DNA of 35,879 nt. Source: Patescibacteria group bacterium UBA1400 (GTDB taxonomy: Bacteria; Patescibacteriota; Microgenomatia; UBA1400). The notes beneath the pieces were generated by a model, which worked only from the letters and a program-made list of their open reading frames with translations, made no database searches and was not told the origin of the DNA. Made by a program: the position numbers and the translations under genes. This document shows, piece after piece, positions 7,362 through 14,038 of the stretch; within the stretch, counting starts at the first letter, position 1, and each line of letters begins with the position of its first letter. The stretch is taken from positions 1 through 35,879 of the forward strand of contig DBQG01000021.1 of assembly GCA_002305125.1 (NCBI GenBank). The letters run 5' to 3'.

Positions 7362-7940
7362 ATGTCACGTTCATTAAATAAAGTTATGTTAATTGGTAAC
7401 CTGACCAGAGATCCTGAGTTGCGTTACACCCCTTCAGGAACTGCAGTCTGTACCATGGGACTTGCCACCAACCGTTCTTGGTCTCCTGGAGACGGCGGAG
7501 AAAGAAGAGAAGAAACAGAGTTTCATCGGATTGTAGCCTGGCAGAAACTGGCAGAACTTTGTGCCCAGTTACTTTTCAAAGGGAGAAAGATTTATGTTGA
7601 GGGAAGACTGCAAACCAGAAACTGGACTTCTCAGGATGGCCAGGAAAGATCTACTACCGAAGTTGTCATTGATAACATGATTGTGTTGGATTCCCGAAGG
7701 AAAGATGAGGATGGAGCTGCTGAGGAAGATGAAGTTAAGCAGGTTGATGCAGCTCCGGCTGCTTCTCAGCCAGCAGCTACGGATGTTGTCCCCGAACCCG
7801 AAGAGGAGATAAAAGAAGAACCTAAGCAGGAACCTAAAAAAGAAGAAAAGAAAGCCGAAGATAAAAAACCGGAAGCTTCCCAACCGGCCAAAACTGAAGA
7901 AGAAAAGGAAGAAGTTAAGGCTGATGACATTCCTTTTTAA
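7362..7940 (+). CDS. ssb: Single-stranded DNA-binding protein
   Basis: 192 residues. OB-fold domain about 1-110, starting 'MSRSLNKVMLIGNLTRDPEL' and including 'GRKIYVEGRLQTRNW'. Residues 112-187 are a low-complexity Ala/Glu/Lys/Pro tail, very acidic, ending in the protein-interaction tip DDIPF that recruits replication and repair partners. The tail is longer and more Lys/Glu-rich than in E. coli. AAGGAGAGGAG overlaps the end of rpsF and places the ribosome at this ATG. Confidence 0.97.
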   Translation: MSRSLNKVMLIGNLTRDPELRYTPSGTAVCTMGLATNRSWSPGDGGERREETEFHRIVAWQKLAELCAQLLFKGRKIYVEGRLQTRNWTSQDGQERSTTEVVIDNMIVLDSRRKDEDGAAEEDEVKQVDAAPAASQPAATDVVPEPEEEIKEEPKQEPKKEEKKAEDKKPEASQPAKTEEEKEEVKADDIPF

Positions 7941-7961
7941 AAGGGAAAAGAGAAAGAAATT

Positions 7962-8165
7962 ATGAAAACAAGTTGTATTTATTGCCAAAAAAAGACGGAA
8001 CCTAGTTTTAAAAATATTGAAAGCCTGGAAAAGTTTACCTCAGAGCGGGGTAAAATCGTAGGCAGATCAAGAACAGGGTTATGTCAGAAGCATCAGAAAA
8101 GAGTGGCTAAGGCCATTAAACAGGCCCGTTTTCTAGCCCTTTTGCCTTATGCGGCTAATATCTAA
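7962..8165 (+). CDS. rpsR: Small ribosomal subunit protein bS18
   Basis: 67 residues. Ends with the conserved 'KAIKQARFLALLPY' helix of bS18 and has 'GRSRTGLCQKHQKRVAK'. C5 and C8 with C41 and H44 form a probable zinc site, so this is the Zn-containing form of bS18. It is short at the N-terminus compared with E. coli, as usual for zinc-type versions. Third gene of the rpsF operon, 21 bp after ssb, with an AAAGGGAAAAG stretch upstream. Confidence 0.95.
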   Translation: MKTSCIYCQKKTEPSFKNIESLEKFTSERGKIVGRSRTGLCQKHQKRVAKAIKQARFLALLPYAANI

Positions 8166-8176
8166 ATAAACAGTCC

Positions 8177-8878
8177 ATGCCCAAATTCAAAGCCATTGAC
8201 CTTGCCAAAAGCTTAAAGGTCAAACCAAATAAAGTTGGTTCTTATCTCCAGGTTTCTTTAGGAAGCAAAATTAAAAAAGGAGATCTTCTGGCTTTGAAAA
8301 AAAACTTTTTAGGCAAACAAGAGGCCTACTCTTCTATTTCTGGACTCGTAGACAGACTTGAAGAAGCAACAGGCAGGTTAATTGTCAAACAGGAAGATGG
8401 AGAGGTTGATGAAGTAGAGTTAAATGATCAGGGAAAGCAGCCGGAAGCTGAAGAAAAAGAAACTGAAGAGAAAGAAGAAAAAAAAGCCAAAGAAAAAACA
8501 GGCAAGGTAAAAGTTAAAAGCAAGATAAGGGGAGTGTTTGGTCTTGGCAAAGCCAAGGGAGAGCTGGTTGTTTTGGAAGAACCTTTTTGCCTGGAAGAGT
8601 TAACGGCAGAAGCTAAGGGCAAGATTATCTTTGCTCCCTGTCTGGAAAGCAGGGGAGCTTTGTTTAAAGCCGATGCCCTGGATGTAGCCGGTCTTATCCT
8701 GGGAAGAATGAGAAGAGGAACAGCTAAAAAGCTGGAACAGTTTAGGCAGGATTTGGATCTTGCTTTGCTGGTACTGACTTTTTCCCGGAATAAAAAACTG
8801 TCTTTGAAAAATTTTAAACACAAAAAAGTGCTTTTAAAAGGAGAAGAAAAAAGACTTGTTGTCTTGAAAAACAAATGA
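8177..8878 (+). CDS. Unknown protein with barrel-sandwich-like N-terminus, ribosomal operon
   Basis: 233 residues, soluble. Residues about 20-72 ('LGSKIKKGDLLALKKN', then 'SSISGLVDRLEEATGRLIV') read like a lipoyl/biotinyl-type or RnfC-type barrel-sandwich fold, but the modifiable Lys of a true carrier is not evident. Residues 80-115 are a Lys/Glu-rich linker. The second half (about 118-230) has a 'GVFGLGKAKGELVVLEE' segment like a KOW or SH3-type turn and a 'GALFKADALDVAGLILG' stretch. I cannot name a family. It starts 12 bp after rpsR and overlaps the CtpA-like protease gene by ATGA, so it belongs to this operon and is translated with the protease. Confidence 0.75.
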   Translation: MPKFKAIDLAKSLKVKPNKVGSYLQVSLGSKIKKGDLLALKKNFLGKQEAYSSISGLVDRLEEATGRLIVKQEDGEVDEVELNDQGKQPEAEEKETEEKEEKKAKEKTGKVKVKSKIRGVFGLGKAKGELVVLEEPFCLEELTAEAKGKIIFAPCLESRGALFKADALDVAGLILGRMRRGTAKKLEQFRQDLDLALLVLTFSRNKKLSLKNFKHKKVLLKGEEKRLVVLKNK

Positions 8879-10140
8879 AAAAGATGAGTTTGGGGCAGTT
8901 AAGACAGATTTTAATTACCATTGCTTTTTGTTTGCTGGCAGGAGGGGCAGGTTACTGGCTGGGAACTCATGATATTAGGTTTAAGACTGACAAACTGGGA
9001 TTGGGATCAGGCAAAAGCCCTATTGCCAAAGTGGAGATAGTAGGCACCACCATTCCCGCAGATAAAGAGATTGACTTTAGTTTGTTCTGGGAAGTTTGGA
9101 ACAAACTTGAAGACAAGTATTTGGAAAAAGAAAAGATTGACTACCAGAAGATGTTTTATGGAGCTATTCAGGGGATGACAGCCGCTTTGGGAGATCCTTA
9201 CACTGTTTTTCTTCCTCCCCAGGACAATCAACAGGCTAAGGAAGATTTAAACGGCAGTTTTGAAGGTGTTGGTATCAGATTGGGTTTTAGTGAAGACAAA
9301 AGGTTATCGGTTATGTCACCTTTAAACGGTTCTCCTGCTAAAGCAGCCGGGGTAAGAGCAGGGGATCTTATTTTACACATTAAAGATGAACAAAAAGGAA
9401 TTGATGATGATACCAGCGGTATAACTTTGCCTGAAGCAGTGGAGAAGATAAGAGGCCCTAAGGGCAGCAAGGTTTATTTAACCTTAAGGCATGAGGGAGA
9501 AGAGGAAACTTATGAAGCTGAAATTATTAGGGGAGATATAGTTGTGCCCAGTGTAGAGGTAGAATTTTTACAAGATAATAAAGTAGCCCATCTTAAACTT
9601 ATGAGATTTGGTGATTTAACTGCCGGTCAGTGGGATGAAGCAGTGGAAAAGATCTTAGCTAACTCGCAGGTGGAAGCAGTAGTTTTAGATGTTAGGGGCA
9701 ATCCTGGCGGTTACTTAAGAGGTTCTATTAATCTGGCTTCTGAATTTCTAGTCAGCGGAGTTATTGTTAAACAGGAAGATTATCAGGGAAATGTGGATAC
9801 CTACTCAGTTAACAGAAGAGGAAGACTGCTGGAGATTCCTTTAGTAGTCTTAATTGATAAGGGCAGTGCATCTGCTTCAGAAATCCTGGCAGGAGCCTTA
9901 AGGGATCATGAACGGGCTCAATTGGTGGGAGTAACCTCATTTGGCAAAGGAACTATTCAGGAAACAGAAGATTTGGGTGAAGGAGCCGGTCTGCATATTA
10001 CCACTGCCAAGTGGTTAACTCCAAATGGTGACTGGCTTAAAGATAAGGGCCTGACACCTGATGTGGAAGTTAAAGAGGATTTAGAAACCGAGGACACTGA
10101 TGAGCAACTGCAAAAAGCCCTAGAGGTTTTAGGGAAATAA
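8875..10140 (+). CDS. S41 C-terminal processing protease (CtpA/CtpB type)
   Basis: 421 residues. N-terminal membrane anchor (about 11-31), helical region with 'GDPYTVFLPP', PDZ domain (about 125-205, with 'GVGIRLGF' and 'SPAKAAGVRAGDLIL'), then the S41 catalytic core. The Ser/Lys dyad is S333 in 'GSASASEILAGAL' and K358 in 'SFGKGTIQ', with the 25-residue spacing known from E. coli Prc. 'VLDVRGNPGG' is the conserved core strand. It acts outside the membrane, trimming exported or envelope proteins at the C-terminus. Start ATG overlaps the previous stop as ATGA. Confidence 0.95.
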   Translation: MKKMSLGQLRQILITIAFCLLAGGAGYWLGTHDIRFKTDKLGLGSGKSPIAKVEIVGTTIPADKEIDFSLFWEVWNKLEDKYLEKEKIDYQKMFYGAIQGMTAALGDPYTVFLPPQDNQQAKEDLNGSFEGVGIRLGFSEDKRLSVMSPLNGSPAKAAGVRAGDLILHIKDEQKGIDDDTSGITLPEAVEKIRGPKGSKVYLTLRHEGEEETYEAEIIRGDIVVPSVEVEFLQDNKVAHLKLMRFGDLTAGQWDEAVEKILANSQVEAVVLDVRGNPGGYLRGSINLASEFLVSGVIVKQEDYQGNVDTYSVNRRGRLLEIPLVVLIDKGSASASEILAGALRDHERAQLVGVTSFGKGTIQETEDLGEGAGLHITTAKWLTPNGDWLKDKGLTPDVEVKEDLETEDTDEQLQKALEVLGK

Positions 10141-10143
10141 TAG

Positions 10144-10149
10144 TATAAT
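10144..10149 (+). promoter_or_regulatory. -10 box of rplI, leaderless
   Basis: TATAAT lies between the protease stop and rplI; 6 nt separate it from ATG at 10156. The -35 at 17 nt (TAGAGG) is weak. Confidence 0.4.
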
Positions 10150-10155
10150 TTCAAT

Positions 10156-10578
10156 ATGAAAGTAATCTTAAAAAACAGCAAAGAAGTGAAAGAAGTGTCT
10201 TTTGGACACGCCGTAAACTATTTAATTCCTCAAGGATTGGCTGTAGTCGCCACTCCCCAAGAACTTAACAAACTGGCTCAGGGTGAACAGCAGCAGGAGA
10301 AAAAGGTAAAAGAAAAAGTTAAGGAGAATAAGTCTTTGGCTGCTAAACTTGAAGGACAAAAGATAGTTTTAAAAGCCAAAAGCAGCAGCGGAGATAACAT
10401 TTTTGGCAGTATTACTGATAAACATATTTTAAATGCTTTAAACGTTGATCCTAAAAAAGTAGAGGTTTTACAGGATAAACCAATTAAAAAACTAGGAAGT
10501 TATAAAGTAAAACTTAAAGTAGGCAGCCAGGAGGTTGAGGTTACGGTTAAAGTGACTGAAGACAAAAAGGAGGATTAA
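10156..10578 (+). CDS. rplI: Large ribosomal subunit protein bL9, short N-domain
   Basis: 140 residues. N-terminal domain with 'MKVIL' and 'AVNYLIPQGLAVVATP' (bL9 signature NYLIPxGLA), connecting helix (about 45-65) and C-terminal domain with 'NIFGSITDKHILNALN'. Compared with ordinary bL9 the loop between the first strand and the signature is about seven residues shorter, and the usual GYARN turn reads GHAVN. bL9 helps hold ribosome spacing and translation fidelity. Several CPR lineages are reported to lack it, so its presence is informative for placement. Followed by an HtrA gene whose strong Shine-Dalgarno lies in the last codons of this gene. Confidence 0.93.
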   Translation: MKVILKNSKEVKEVSFGHAVNYLIPQGLAVVATPQELNKLAQGEQQQEKKVKEKVKENKSLAAKLEGQKIVLKAKSSSGDNIFGSITDKHILNALNVDPKKVEVLQDKPIKKLGSYKVKLKVGSQEVEVTVKVTEDKKED

Positions 10579-10579
10579 A

Positions 10580-11752
10580 GTGAGGGCAAAAAGAGTTTTA
10601 ATTATTGGCTTACTGGTCTTTCTTGTTTTTATTTCCTTAATCGGCGGAGCCCTGGCAGACAGAATTTTTGGCTACAAGCTGCTGGACAGGTGGTTTCCGG
10701 AAAGCAAGTTTTCTTCTTTACTTGAAGAGGGTAGGCAAGAAGTTAAAGTGATTTATGAAGATTCAGTTGTGGTTGACGTAGTTGATCAAGTGTCTCCTTC
10801 GGTTGTTACCATCGGTATTAAACAAACCCAAAGAATTGTTGACCCTTTTGATGGTTTTGACCCTTTTGGTATTTTTGATATTCCCCGGCAAAATCAGGGA
10901 CAGGAAGTTGAGCAGGATATTGGCAGCGGTTTTATTCTTTCCCGGGATGGATTGGTGGCCACCAACAAGCATGTAGTGGCTGATACTCAAGCAGAATATC
11001 GGGTTATTACCCAGGATGATAAAGAGCTTACTGTAGAAAAAATTTACCGCGACCCTTCTATTGATCTGGCTATTTTAAAAGTTACCCCTCCCGCAGAAGG
11101 TTTAAAACCGGTTGAGCTGGGAGATTCTGATAATCTTAAGGTAGGACAGTATGTTATTGCTATCGGTACGGCCCTGGGTGAGTTTAGGCATACAGTTACA
11201 ACAGGTGTTGTTTCCGGCTTGGGTAGGGGAATAACAGCCGGTGATCCTTTTGGTTCTTTTTCTGAAAGATTGGAAAATGTAATTCAAACCGATGCTGCCA
11301 TTAATCCCGGTAATTCAGGCGGGCCTTTATTAAATATTTCAGGTCAGGTAATTGGGGTTAATGTAGCTACTTCTCAGTATGCGGAAAACATTGGTTTTGC
11401 CATTCCCATTAATGTGGTTAAAGATTCTTTAGACAACTTTAACCAAACAGGCAGGTTTGAACGCGCTTATCTTGGAGTCAGATACAAGCTTATCTCCGAA
11501 GACCTGTCTATTCTTAACGAAATTCCCCAAGGTGCTTATGTTGTAGAGGTAATCAAAGATTCTCCGGCCGACAAAGCCGGTCTTCAGACAGGAGACGTGA
11601 TTATAAAAGCTGATAATAAAAAAATAACTGACGAACAAGGGGGATTGGCTTCTATCATTCAAAGTAAAAAGATAGGGGAGAAGCTAGACTTAGAGATTTG
11701 GCGCGATGAAGAAACCTTAAATCTGCAAGTAGTGCTTGAAGTAGCTGAATAA
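10580..11752 (+). CDS. htrA: HtrA/DegP-type serine protease with PDZ domain
   Basis: 390 residues, GTG start chosen because AAGGAGG at 10567-10573 lies 6 nt upstream. N-terminal membrane anchor (about 5-27), trypsin-like domain (about 65-290) and one PDZ domain (about 295-385). Catalytic triad H131 ('ATNKHVVAD'), D162 ('SIDLAILKV') and S246 ('NPGNSGGPL') is complete. A flexible Asp/Phe/Gly/Pro-rich segment (88-107) corresponds to the regulatory LA loop. It faces outside the membrane and degrades or chaperones misfolded exported proteins. Second gene after rplI; convergent with prfA. Confidence 0.96.
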   Translation: MRAKRVLIIGLLVFLVFISLIGGALADRIFGYKLLDRWFPESKFSSLLEEGRQEVKVIYEDSVVVDVVDQVSPSVVTIGIKQTQRIVDPFDGFDPFGIFDIPRQNQGQEVEQDIGSGFILSRDGLVATNKHVVADTQAEYRVITQDDKELTVEKIYRDPSIDLAILKVTPPAEGLKPVELGDSDNLKVGQYVIAIGTALGEFRHTVTTGVVSGLGRGITAGDPFGSFSERLENVIQTDAAINPGNSGGPLLNISGQVIGVNVATSQYAENIGFAIPINVVKDSLDNFNQTGRFERAYLGVRYKLISEDLSILNEIPQGAYVVEVIKDSPADKAGLQTGDVIIKADNKKITDEQGGLASIIQSKKIGEKLDLEIWRDEETLNLQVVLEVAE

Positions 11753-11781
11753 GGAAAAAACAAGCGTAAACTTTACAGCTT

Positions 11782-11804
11782 AAAACCAGTTTTTTAGGTT
11801 TTTA
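11782..11804. terminator. Bidirectional terminator between htrA and prfA
   Basis: Stem AAAACC / GGTTTT (11782-11787 and 11797-11802), 9-nt loop, with T-runs on both strands. It overlaps the prfA stop codon. The stem is only 6 bp. Confidence 0.4.
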
Positions 11805-12497
11805 ATTAGTTTTGATCTTAGTAACGATTTTATCCAGGCCGCCTTCTAAAACATCTTCAAGGCGGAACTTTTTACCTACCCTTAAATCTTTAACACTATT
11901 TCTGGCATAATTATAAGTTCTTATCTTTTCTGCTCTTTGTCCCTGGCCGATAGCAGATCTATAGCCGGCCTGAGTTTGTTCTTTTTTTATCTCTTGGGCT
12001 TCCCAAAGCTTGGTTCTTAAAAGCTGCAGGGCTATCTCCCGGTTTTGCTGTTGAAATCTTTGTTCCTGGCAGGTGACAATAACGCCGGTAGGTTTATGGG
12101 TTAACCTGACAGCAGTGGAGACTTTATTAACATTTTGACCGCCTTGGGAAGAAGCACGGTAAAACTGCCAATCTAAATCATTGGGGTTAATGTCTACTTC
12201 AGATTGATTTATCTCTGGCAGGACAGCGACCGTAGCTGTTGAAGTATGGATCCGGCCATGTTTTTCCGTAGCCGGTACCCTCTGAACCCGGTGCACGCCC
12301 GACTCATATTTTAACTGGTTAAAAACATCTTCACCCTTGATTTTTAAAGTCAGTTCATCAATGGGGGTGACTTTCCAGTTTTTACTGCCGGCAAACTTAA
12401 GATACATTCTTAAAAGATCGGCAGCCCAGATTTTAGCCTCTTCACCACCGGCCGCCGGCCTTATTTCTAAAATTGCTCCCTGAGTTGATACCTGCAT
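11802..12497 (-). CDS. prfA: RF1-type peptide chain release factor lacking domain 1
   Basis: 231 residues from ATG at 12497, which has a perfect AGGAGG (12506-12511) 8 nt upstream; a TTG nine codons earlier lies before that site. The domain 2/3 core begins at once ('ILEIRPAAGGEEAKIWAADL'). The stop-codon reading tripeptide is P75-A76-T77 ('RVPATEKHGRIHT'), the RF1 type for UAA/UAG, and the hydrolysis motif GGQ is at 119-121. Normal RF1 is about 360 residues; the roughly 100-residue N-terminal domain is absent, and the 71 bp up to rpmE cannot encode it. It differs from PrfH, which lacks a standard codon-reading motif. No prmC follows. Neighbour rpmE is the classical partner. Confidence 0.9.
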   Translation of the reverse strand: MQVSTQGAILEIRPAAGGEEAKIWAADLLRMYLKFAGSKNWKVTPIDELTLKIKGEDVFNQLKYESGVHRVQRVPATEKHGRIHTSTATVAVLPEINQSEVDINPNDLDWQFYRASSQGGQNVNKVSTAVRLTHKPTGVIVTCQEQRFQQQNREIALQLLRTKLWEAQEIKKEQTQAGYRSAIGQGQRAEKIRTYNYARNSVKDLRVGKKFRLEDVLEGGLDKIVTKIKTN

Positions 12498-12513
12498 AAA
12501 CTTTTCCTCCTGT

Positions 12514-12565
12514 AAAAAAAACAAGCCTTCTTTTTAGCTTTTTAAAAAGAAATAGACTTGTTTTT
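12514..12565 (-). terminator. Hairpin with T-run between rpmE and prfA
   Basis: On the minus strand AAAAACAAG pairs with CTTGTTTTT, enclosing a second stem TTCTTTTTA / TAAAAAGAA, and is followed by eight Ts just before the prfA Shine-Dalgarno. It looks like a low-GC terminator or partial attenuator that would lower prfA relative to rpmE. Confidence 0.45.
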
Positions 12566-12568
12566 AAT

Positions 12569-12874
12569 CTATTGAGATAACATTTCTTTTAAGGTTTGGG
12601 GTTTTTTGCTTTCTTCTTTAGCTCTTTTTTCCTGTTCCTGTTTTTTCTTGGTTTTTTTACTGACATAGCCGGCAGATTGCTGCTGTCTTTGTTTAAATCT
12701 TTCTACTCTTCCTAGGGTGTCAATAAACTTTTCCTCACCAGTGAAAAAAGGATGGCAGGCAGAACAAATTTCTACCCTTATCTCTTCTTCAGTAGAGCCG
12801 GTAGTAAAAGTATTGCCGCAGGCGCAAATAACTTTAGTTTGATGATTGTATTTAGGATGTCCTGTTTTTTTCAT
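12569..12874 (-). CDS. rpmE: Large ribosomal subunit protein bL31, zinc type, with tail
   Basis: 101 residues. C17/C19 ('CACGNTF') and C37/C40 ('EICSACHPFFTG') form the zinc site of the Zn-binding bL31 paralogue; 'HPFFTG' is the family signature. The usual length is about 66-75 residues; here 30 extra Lys/Glu/Gln-rich residues follow. bL31 bridges the subunits at the central protuberance. Transcribed with prfA. It has a long, AT-only leader of about 75 nt. Confidence 0.95.
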   Translation of the reverse strand: MKKTGHPKYNHQTKVICACGNTFTTGSTEEEIRVEICSACHPFFTGEEKFIDTLGRVERFKQRQQQSAGYVSKKTKKKQEQEKRAKEESKKPQTLKEMLSQ

Positions 12875-12955
12875 AATAAGTTTTTAATTTAAGTTAAAAA
12901 ATAAAATAATTTAAATAAATAATAAAGTTAAAATACTTGTTTTCTAGACTAAAAC

Positions 12956-12984
12956 ATTATACTTTTACTGACTTTAAAAGTCAA
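12956..12984 (-). promoter_or_regulatory. Consensus promoter of rpmE-prfA with palindrome
   Basis: Minus strand TTGACT (12979-12984), exactly 17 nt, TATAAT (12956-12961). TGACTTT-N-AAAGTCA (12969-12983) overlaps the -35 and shares the core ACTTT..AAAGT with the palindrome in the rpsF promoter. Confidence 0.65.
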
Positions 12985-12996
12985 TGCAGGTAGTAT

Positions 12997-13938
12997 TTAA
13001 AGTGTATTTTCTGCTAAATTAAGCTGTTTTATAGGAGATTTTCTATATTCAGTTATAACCACCCCCAAAGTTATTAAAAAAGCTCCTGTTAAAAAAGGTA
13101 GGGTTAAAGCCTCATTCAGCCATAAAACGGCCAAAGGAGCGGCAAAAACGGGCCTAAGATAGTCAAATAAAGTCGCCTCTGATGCTTCTATTAAAGCATA
13201 ACCCATATTATATGTTAAAAAAGCGATAATTGAGGAAAACAAAGACATATAAACAATACCTGGCAAAGAGGGGAGAGAAGGAAGGGTTAAGGGTGTGTTT
13301 AGTTTGACAGCCTCAAGTAGAAATAAGGGAATAATGCTGAAAAAACCAACAATAAAGCCAATAGAAGTAACTACTAAAGGATCATTTTTATCTCTGGTTT
13401 CTACCTTTTTTATTAACAGACAGTAGGCTGCCCAGGCAATAGCAGACAAAAGAATTAAAAAGTTGCCTTTAATATTTTGCAAAGCCAGGGCCTGTCCCTC
13501 TAAAAGGGGCTGGATAACCGTAACTATTGTTCCTAAAAAAGCAATTAAGCTGCCGGTTTTTTCTCTTCTGGTTACCTCTTCTTTTAAAAGCAAGCCACCA
13601 CCGATAATAACAATTAAAGGAGACATAGAAGAGATGAGAATACCGTCAATGGCAGTAGTATAGTTATAACCTACAAAAAGAAGGCTTAAAGAAAAAGTAA
13701 TACCCAGCAGTCCCAAACTTCCCAGTTTAATAAATTTTGAAAAACTAAGTTTAATCTTCTTTTTTTTAATATAGACTAAAAGGATAGGAGTAAGAATAAG
13801 ACAGGTAAGCAAAAAGCGCCAGAACAAAAAAGCAAAAGGAGAGATAAACTCTAAAGTGTACTTGATGACAGGGGAAGCAATGCCCCAAATAACGGTTGTA
13901 AGCAATAAAAAAACATAGGCCTTGTTTCGGGAAGACAT
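12997..13938 (-). CDS. EamA-family (DMT) transporter, ten membrane segments
   Basis: 313 residues, two EamA repeats (about 8-140 and 155-295) with ten predicted membrane segments. Typical marks are 'TTVIWGIASPVIKYTLEFIS' at the start of repeat 1, 'AIAWAAYCLLIKK' in repeat 2 and 'LRPVFAAPLAVLWLNEAL' near the end. DMT proteins move metabolites, often amino acids or nucleotides, across the cytoplasmic membrane. It lies 100 bp downstream of hisS on the same strand. A weak terminator-like hairpin and a TAAGAT box just before its ATG mean it may be separate from the histidine-attenuated operon. Transport of histidine is possible but unproven. Confidence 0.9.
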   Translation of the reverse strand: MSSRNKAYVFLLLTTVIWGIASPVIKYTLEFISPFAFLFWRFLLTCLILTPILLVYIKKKKIKLSFSKFIKLGSLGLLGITFSLSLLFVGYNYTTAIDGILISSMSPLIVIIGGGLLLKEEVTRREKTGSLIAFLGTIVTVIQPLLEGQALALQNIKGNFLILLSAIAWAAYCLLIKKVETRDKNDPLVVTSIGFIVGFFSIIPLFLLEAVKLNTPLTLPSLPSLPGIVYMSLFSSIIAFLTYNMGYALIEASEATLFDYLRPVFAAPLAVLWLNEALTLPFLTGAFLITLGVVITEYRKSPIKQLNLAENTL

Positions 13939-13977
13939 ATAATCATCTTAACCAAAAAAGACAAAAAAGAAAAGAAA

Positions 13978-14024
13978 GAAAAAAAATTTATAAAGTGGTT
14001 AATCAAAGTTTAGATTGTTAACCA
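13978..14024 (-). terminator. Possible terminator after hisS
   Basis: Minus strand TGGTTAA / TTAACCA (14018-14024 and 13996-14002) with a 15-nt loop, then eight Ts after an 8-nt gap. The gap makes it a poor intrinsic terminator; read-through into the EamA gene is likely. Confidence 0.3.
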
Positions 14025-14038
14025 ACAAAAAAATAAAA

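Noticed and set aside
12498..12568. Missing RF1 domain 1 split off upstream by frameshift
   Set aside because: Only 71 bp separate prfA from rpmE, too short for about 100 residues, and a perfect Shine-Dalgarno serves the short form.
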